Source of the DNA: Luidia sarsii
Lineage: Eukaryota > Echinodermata > Asteroidea > Paxillosida > Luidiidae
Length of the DNA stretch: 64,000 bases
Assembly: GCA_949987565.1 (NCBI GenBank)
Contig: OX465109.1
Span: forward strand, 16,149,226-16,213,225
Direction of reading: 5' to 3'
Made by a program: the position numbers and the translations under genes. Below the pieces are notes generated by a model, which saw nothing but the letters and a program-made list of their open reading frames with translations, was not told where the DNA came from and searched no databases. Positions 12,601-21,600 of the stretch are shown piece after piece (position 1 is the stretch's first letter; the number at the start of each line of letters is the position of its first letter).

Positions 12601-15600
12601 AATTGTGGTATACAGTGTGTGTCCTGTGCGGGAGGTGCAAAGCGTTAGGGTTAAGATAGATTGGCAGCTTGTGCATAAGAGCTAATAATCACCTCGGTTG
12701 TTAAGTGGTTAACAACAGGACGTCTGCTCTGCAAAGTAGGAGTTGCGGGTTCGAATCCTGGCTGAGCTGCCTGAAATGGTTTCATCGGTTATCGGGCAAA
12801 GCACTGGGCACTGTTATCACGTCGAGCAGGGCAAACCCTCATTGAGTTTCTCTTGGGATCCTTTCAGCAGGCAGCCCTTCCAGCACCCAAACCAGAGGCC
12901 GGCGGCCGGCCGGTCGCCGTCGCCCCGGCAGCCCTCGCCGCGCCAACCGTCGCCCCAGCAACCGGCGGCCCCCGGCAGCCGGGACGCAACCTCGCAGCCC
13001 CGCCCGGTCCACAAGGGCCGCATCCTGCCGGCGCCGCAGCGGCTGATTGAGGAGGCTAGCAAGAAGGGGCCAAAGGTCGCCACCAGCCAAGCGTCCCAGG
13101 GAGAGGTGAGTGACCTCGGAGGGGGCATGGGGGATGGCCGGAGGTCAGCGTCAGAGAATGTCTCGAGCACAAAGAGCAACTCGGAGAGCGGCCCAAGTCT
13201 GGAGCTTTGTGAGGGAAGACCTTTAAACTTACTTTCCGTAATCCTCTGCCTCCAACGTGTCCTACCCTTAGCAGCATGCCCTGCCTGACCCCATCTCCCT
13301 TTGGATAATACTTGAAGGTCTGCATGGTGGAAATGCCAAGTGGAAGGTTTGCAGAGACACCACGTAACACTTGTCTTTCGAGACAGAGTGTGGCTCTGAA
13401 AAGAGCCGGTAGCTCTACGTTCGTCAGGAGACTGCTGGATTCCAATGATCAGGTTGGAGCTTGGTTAGAGACACTAGACTGTCCAACTATCAGGATCCTG
13501 CACTTTCCAGTGGCCGCACTTTCCAGTGGCCGCACTTTCCAGTGGCCGCACTTTCCAGTGGCCGCACTTTCCAGTGGCCGCACTTTCCAGTGGCCGCACT
13601 TTCCAGTGGCCGCACTTTCCAGTGGCCGCACTTTCCAGTGGCCGCACTTTCCAGTGGCCGCACTTTCCAGTGGCCGCACTTTCCAGTGGCCGCACTTTCC
13701 AGTGGCCGCACTTTCCAGTGGCCGCACTTTCCAGTGGCCGCACTGGGCGGGAAAGATTCTCCACGCAACAGTGCTTTCATAAGGCGTATAAACACTGATG
13801 AAAGTTGGAATCCAGCAGTCTCCTGACGACGAAGGGCCGAGTACACACTACCCGAAACGTTTGAGTTACCGGCTCTTTTCAGAGCCGCACTCCTTCTTGA
13901 AAGAGAAGTGCTGCACGGCGTCAATGCAAAACCTTCCGCTTACCCTCTCCTCTCCTCTCTGTCCTTGCATCTTCTTAACGTTTCTCCCGACACCTCCTCC
14001 TCTCCCCCTCTCCCTCCCCACCCACCGTCTTGACCAGATCGACGAGGACGCGGAGACGCGGCGACTGCGTATCCAGCTGGAGGAGCAGAAGAAGCTGAGG
14101 GAGCTGATTCTGCAGCGCAAGGAGGCGCGCCGGCAGCAGCTGGCCGCCTCCAAGCAGGCGGAGCTCAAGAAGAGAATGGCCGCCCAGAAGGAGAAGGGCC
14201 AGGGCCAGGGCCAGGAGCAGAGGCAGCCCCCCAACTCCCAGGCACCAGCCAAGGTCAGTCAGTCAGTCAGTCAGTCTTGGTCAAGTTCTGTAAGGGAGAG
14301 GTTTTGGGGTCCTCTGCAATGGGAAATGGTATTAAGCGTTCATTTGACCCGAGTTGGGCAAATCAACTCCAGGATAATGGTCGTCCGCAAAGACTTGGGC
14401 CAGAATGACGGCTCCTACCTACCAGGCACCAGCCAAGGTCAGTCAGTCTGGGTCAAGTTCTGTAGCAGAAAGGTTGGAGGTCCCTTGGCTTGGCCAATAG
14501 CTGTAAGCGTTCATTTGAACCAAGAAAAACACTGGTGACAAGTTGGGCCAATCAACTCCTTCAGAGAATGGTCGACCAGAAGCACTTGGGCCAGACTGGT
14601 GACAAGTTGGGCCAATCAACTTTTAGAGAATGGCTCGGCCAATGACGGTGAGCATTGATTTGAGCCGAGTTGGGCAAATCAACTCCAAGAGAATGGTCGA
14701 CCACAAGGGCTAGGGCCAGAGCCAGAGCAGCCCCCCCCCTCCTCACCTCCAAGGCACCAGCCAAGGTCAGTGTAGGTCAAATTCTGTAGGGAAGGGTTGG
14801 TGGTCCTTGGCTTGGCTAATTTTTTATTTATTTAATGGGGTCATTTTAGTCATTGAGCAGTTGGCAACATTTGAGTGTTTTGCACAATGTCTTTTTCCAT
14901 TTTTTTTATTTGATTTGATTTTTTTTTTGTCCGGGGTTCATGCACACAGGCACCGAGCCAACGTCCACAGCCGTCGCCACAGCAACGCCGACCGCCAGCC
15001 AATCGGCAGGGCTCGCGGCAGCCCTCCCCACAGAGCGGTCATGGCAACCAGGGCCAAGGTAGGCGTGGTCACGGCATCTGGGAGTACCAACCTCAGGCTC
15101 CGGCTTTTGTCTCCAGCTCGTTCGTCCGGGTCTTTTTTTTTTCAATTTAAAATGCAAGTCGTGGAAACGGGGAAGCCTTTGTCGTCGTTTAGATTGAATG
15201 GTATGCTGCATTTTGGGGAGAAGAGAAAAAGAATCCAAAGCTTGAGTTGCAACAGAGAACTCCAACCGGTGTTTACAGCTTCTGGGTGACAGAGACAAAG
15301 CCGGAGCCGAAGCCTAAGCCCGTCTAACAGTCTGATCTGGGTCTCATGCTCAGATGGGACTGTTACCATAATATAGATAAAAACGTCCTGCGCAGTGCGT
15401 ATGGTAGTTGTCCATTTTGAAGGCCTTGCTGAGTTGATACGGCCATTGGCAATGCAGTGCTTTCAGACACGTTCGTTGACCCGTATTAATTTACCAACAA
15501 TGCTCAGTACGGAGCCTAGTACCTAGTAAATGCTACAGTCATTCCCCTGTAACAAGGGTGTATCGATTGGCTTTATACAATCAAAAGCAAAATAAAGTTT

Positions 15601-18600
15601 TACACTGTGTTCGTTTTTTAACTGTGTTTTTAACTGTGTTCGTTCGCGGATAATCATAAACAACAGTCACATGAAGGGCGCCCCCATGTGCTTGGTACAC
15701 TGACTCATCTGAGCACGCTGAGCAGCTGAGGATGTTGCTGCAACGTGCTGAGGTGAGCCAGTGACGTCACGGCTCGACTCGGCATGCGAGCCCGTCTGAG
15801 ATCGTTACACCGAGTCTTGGAAAAAAAGGGTCCCTGGTCTTTGGACAACTGAGTTTGTCGAAATTGGTTTTTGCCTCTTTGTTGACTTTGTTGGGCAGGG
15901 TCGTAAGGCGGGCTATCCTTGTTAGCTTTTCTGCAGTCCTAGGTCCTCTGTCAATGCTGACACAGACTGGATTTTTCCGTATGGGAAGATATTTCAGACC
16001 CTCAGTTCCCCCATGCACCGACAAGTCCTGCTTTCCATCCACCGACCCAATCGCCCAGCCACCCACTCGCCCATCCATTGGCTTGCCTTATTCATCCCAC
16101 CATCCACCCATATGTCCATCCAGCCAACCTACCATTCATCCGTCCGTCTGTTCGTCCGTCTGCTTGTCTATCTGTCCATCTGTCCGTTCCTGCTTGATCC
16201 TCGAGAGTATTTCCGTTCTGCTGTCTGTAGGTGCATCTGGTCAGCCGATGCACGTCAACCCACCGCAGCAGCAGCAGCAGCAGCAGCAGCAGCCACCCAG
16301 GCAGCAGGCCCCTAACAGAGGGGCGCCACCCCAGCCCTGGGGGCCATGCCCGGGACCCCAGGAGGCGGGGCACCGGGAGTCGACGCCCACCCAGGCCGCG
16401 CCCGGCCAGCAGTGGCAGCAGCAGCAGAACGTGAAGGTGGGTCGCCGCTAAAAAACCCATCCCACGAGGTCCCTCGCTGACACTGGATCAATCCAGCCCC
16501 TAGACAACGACCTTCCCATATAGTCCCATTCGACCACACTATGAACATCTAAACCGTGAAAATGGGGTGAAAATGTCATTTATCCGTGAAAAGAAAATTC
16601 GCTACTAACAATCGACCTGTTTTTCCACACTCGTTGTGAGGGTGTGTTTGCAATTGTTCAGTTTTTATGCTGATTTTCAATATTCGTGAGCAAATTTTTG
16701 ATGTCATCACAGGATCATGCAACAGAAATCAAATTGGTTGTGAACCAAAGTTTCTGAAAATATCTGGTTTTTCCCTGCAGACCTGTCCATAAATCTGTTG
16801 ATTTACTTCCAAAATGTGAGCGAGTTTTCAGTTTTTATGCTGATGAGAATTTCAATATTCATGAGCAAATTGTTGATGTCGTCACAGGATCATGCAACAG
16901 AAATCAAAGTTCCTGCAGACCTATCCCTAAACCTGTTGATTTACTTCCAAAATGTATGCTTGATAATCATTTAGTAAAGGAGTTTTTCATCCAACCTAAT
17001 CCACAGGGATTAATTTTCAGTTAATGTTTTTGTGATGTTTTTTAAACTGGGGGTTCCTGACATGACCTTACAATAGCGCCCTCGTTGTTATCAGGATGTT
17101 TTCTAAGGTAAAGAAGATGACCTATTTTTGACTCCTCTAAGAAAAAAGTAGCATGCCAATATGTTTGTACACTTCGGATCGCTAGATGACTGCAAGAAAT
17201 TAACTTGACTGTTATCTTTATTGCACAGACCCTTTAGAATTTCCCTTTAGAAAATTGAAAATGAAGTTTTCTTCTCTCCGACACGACTGTCTGCTATCAG
17301 GTGCTGGTGAACATTGAGCCCCAGCCCATTCCGACGTTGGGAGGGGGCGGGGCCAGTGTGGCCCCTCCCCCGAGGCCGGCCGCGCAGGGCAGAGGTCAAC
17401 GTCCTCCAGGATCCCAAAACAACATGGTATGTTCCCTCCCCCACCCCCCCTCCCTCTCCACCTCCTCCCCAGGTTGTGTCTAGTAATCAGATCTGAAAAA
17501 TTAACTTTGTTTAAAGCCCCTACACAACATTGGTAAGATCGAAAAACAGAAATGTTCACAGATTTACATGAAACTTAAACAGTTTTGAAGATGGTTATAG
17601 TAGAAACCTCTCACTGAAATATTTCTGCCTAAAATGTTGTATTTTGGGAGAAGTGAGTAAAAGAAATAGTTTACATCTCACTGAGATCTAAATTATTTTT
17701 CGTAACCGTACGGCGTTGAATGCTGTATTTTCGCGAAACAAATGAAGCGGTTTTCGCGAGACTCGGTTGGCGGATTGAGCTGAAATGTTCACAGGTGTGC
17801 TATTTCATGCATATGTTGGATCAGACAATGTATGGATGCTGTTCTTTGACCTCGACCAATGTTGTGTGGGGGCTTTAAGTCGCAGAATCTAAGCGTTTTG
17901 GGATTAAACAAAGGAAAACTGACTTGGACTTTTGAACCCCTGGATTTTGACATTTTTGCAGGGACGGGGGCGTGGCCGAGGGCGTGGTGTGCCCAACTCG
18001 GGCCCGTTTCCACAGCAGCAACAGCAGCAACAACAGCAGCAACAGCAGCAGCAACAAGCACCACCACAGCGATTCCAGCAGCCGCAGCACCAGCACCAGA
18101 CGCGGCCCGGTTTCCAGCCGCCGGTGGGCAGAGGGAGGGGGCGGGGCTACGGGCCGCCCCCAAGGGGGCAGCAGCAGTCCACGGGGCCGCCCCGCATGCC
18201 ACCACCGGCCGGCCCCAGAGCCCAGGGGCCCCGCCTGGCCACACCCGGCCCGGGGGCGATAGCCGGCCCCGCCCAGGGCCAGATGCGACCGCAGAAAAGG
18301 TACTCAGGATTCCTCCTTAATAAAAAATAAACAATGCCACTCAAATCTACTCAGTTAGTCTCATAGATATAACATGATGTTTTGTGTGGAGGAGAATGCT
18401 CGACGTGATAAGCACGATGTGATAAGCACTGAATGCTCAGTGCTTTGCCCGATGCCTGATGATTTTTTTTTTATGCATCTAGAGCGGGATTCGAACCTTC
18501 GATTGGGTTGGGCATACCAGGAACCTGTGTGTTTTTTCAAAGCAGTTGGCAATTGTTATGCTGTCGGTGGTTAAGTGTTGACTCTCTGCCGGCGCAGGTC

Positions 18601-21600
18601 GGTGAAGGATCGGATCGGCGTCGCCGGGCAACAGCAGCCATCGGCCCCGCCCGGCAACCGCAGGGTGGTCCAGCAACAGCAGCCGACGCCCACGGGCCCC
18701 GCCCGGCCCATCCCCGGCAGACAGCCGCAGCAACAGCAGCAGCAGCAGCAACAACAGCAGCAGCAGGCCAGCAACAACAACAGCAACACCAGGAACGTGG
18801 TGCAGCAGCGACAACAACATCAACGACAGCAGCAGCAGCAGCAGCGTCGAGTGGCCAATGCCGGCGGCAAGCCTCAGCCCCAGCCGCAGCGGGTTGTGCA
18901 GCGGGCGGGGCTGACCCCCGAGGACCTGCGGGGGCCGGTGGGCGTGGTCATTGACGGCCTGTCGGCCTCAACGGGCCGCGGTAGCCTGATCAAGATGCTG
19001 CAGGGTTGCGGCCCTATCAAGGTAGATGGAGAGGCCCTCTGCTTCGGTTTCACCAAGCTCATCGCTGCTTACGCTCCATTGCAAGACAGTGAGCGATGCG
19101 CAGAAACCATACGGCCCATCACGACTGCAGTCCATTGCACCAAACCCATCTCAACTAACGATCAATCGCATGTCGATGAGCTATGCTCAGAAACCATAAA
19201 TTATGTATCACAAAAGTGACATACAAAAATGTTGCAAACTGCTTACTGACTAGAATTACCAAAATGCAAATTTAGTGGGCCTGACGTTTCGAACCTAGCA
19301 GGACCTTTCTCAAAGGCCTTTTCTCAAAGGCCTCTCAGACCTTTCTCTGCCTTTGAGAAAGGTCCTGCTAGGATCGAAACGTCAGGCCCACTAATGATGT
19401 ATCACAACTAACGATGGGTTATCCATCGTAAGTTGAGTTACGGGGTGTGTCGTAAGGCTTTGTGAAATCTACCCCTGTACAATGGGTTATCCATCATAAG
19501 TTGAGTTACGATGTGTGTCGTAAGGCTTTGTGAAATCTACCCCTGTACAATGGGTTATCCATCATAAGTTGAGTTACGATGTGTGTCGTAAGGCTTTGTG
19601 AAATCTACCCCTGTACAATGGGTTACCCATCATAAGTTGAGTTACGATGTGTGTCGTAAGGCTTTGTGAAATCTACCCCTGTACAATGGGTTATCCATCA
19701 TAAGTTGAGTTACGATGTGTGTCGTAAGGCTTTGTGAAATCTACCCCTGTACAATGGGTTATCCATCATAAGTTGAGTTACGATGTGTGTCGTAAGGCTT
19801 TGTGAAATCTACCCCTGTACAATGGGTTATCCATCATAAGTTGAGTTACGATGTGTGTCGTAAGGCTTTGTGAAATCTACCCCTGTACAATGGGTTATCC
19901 ATCATAAGTTGAGTTACGATGTGTGTCGTAAGGCTTTGTGAAATCTACCCCTGTACAATGGGTTATCCATCATAAGTTGAGTTACGATGTGTGCCGTAAG
20001 GCTTTGTGAAATCTACCCCTGTACAATGGGTTACCCATCATAAGTTGAGTTACGATGTGTGCCGTAAGGCTTTGTGAAATCTACCCCTGTACAATGGGTT
20101 ATCCATCATAAGTTGAGTTACGATGTGTGCCGTAAGGCTTTGTGAAATCTACCCCTGTACAATGGGTTATCCATCATAAGTTGAGTTGCGATGCATCGTA
20201 TAGGATTAGTGAAATTGACCTAACCTACTAGCTTGACCTCTTCGTTCCTGGACCTCTCCGAATTCTGAGCGTGGGATGAGTTGCTACGCACCGGACCCTC
20301 TGAAGCCATGCACCGCTATTGCATAGCTGCCGATCCATCTTGATAGGAATTTAGGAATACTTCCTGCTAAAAACAGAGGAATCACAGAGCAAACTACATA
20401 GTAATACTGTGTATTTCCAAGCTTGTAGAAAGTGATAATTTTTTTAAAAACAAAATAGGAATGGTTGGCAGCTATGCCGTTGTCCCAAGTTTAAAATTCC
20501 CTGTCAGTTTTTCATTTTATTGTTTGGCTTGAAAATGAAAATGTAAAAAAAAAATGCTACTTTTGAGAAAGGGATCGAAACGTCAGGCCCTCCTAACTTT
20601 TGATATATACACATTTTGGTTGTTTTATAGTAAAGCAGTTTGCAACAAAATTATGAGTGGGTGCTTGTGATTGAGAAAAACTCCAACATTTGTTTCTTTC
20701 CTTTGTTGACTGCTTATTTTGTTTTCCTTCCCACCCCCCCCCCTTCCCACAGAACTTGGAGGTCATGCCTAGCCAGCGTCGGGCCTTAGCCAGGTTCTGC
20801 CTGCCAAAGGATGCGCGTACCTTCCAGGCACGATACCACAGGTGAGGTCCGGTGTAGGGGTCTGATCCGGGTCCCATGCTCAGATGAGACCGTTACCCTA
20901 TATGGATGATAACGTTATGTGCAGTGCGTATGGTTCAATAGAAATGAAGGGGTTGTTCATCACGGTGGTACAGATAAGTGGAAAGGGTGATCAAAGTCAC
21001 GCGATGTGTCGTTGCTGGTGGTGACGTTTCGGTTGCTAACTGCGAACCTTCATCAGGCAACTGAAGAATGCGCTCTGCCCTTAGGCTCATACGTAGATAT
21101 GAACGCTGCAGGATGAACAGACGGATGGAGCAGCTATGGGTAGTCCAGTGTCCGCTGTCATCGCCAACCTGTACATGGAGGCATTTGAGGAGGAGGCTCT
21201 ACAGAGTTGCCCTCCCGAATGCTCCCCTTCAGTATGGAAGCGGTATGTTGATGACACCTTTGTCACCAGCTGCTCTCCCATCTGAACAGATGCCGCAGCG
21301 CGCATTCTTCAGTTGCATATGGTTGTTGTCCATTTTGAAGGCCGTGCTGAGTCGCTACGGCCATTGGCAATGCAGCGCTTTCAGGCACGTTCGTTGACCC
21401 GTAGTTATTTACCAACTCGCTCAGTACGAAGCCTAGTACCTAGAACTTGCAGTTTTACATTGGGGAAGAAATGCTACAGTTGTTCCCCCGTAATAAGGGT
21501 GTATCGATTGACTTCATACAATCAAAAGCAAAATATAGTTTTACAAACTGTGTTCGTTCGCGGATAATCATAAACAACAGTCACATGAAGGGCGCCCCCA

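Noticed and set aside
13312..13924. Protein made of GRTFQWPHFPVAALSS repeats
   Set aside because: Frames arise from the 16-bp array, which is open in every phase, and the rest of each frame lies in inverted repeat arms.
15855..16230. N-terminal extension of RBM33 exon k (frame open from 15855)
   Set aside because: The upstream part is intronic tetranucleotide repeat; the acceptor TAG at 16228 and the phase from exon j define the exon start.
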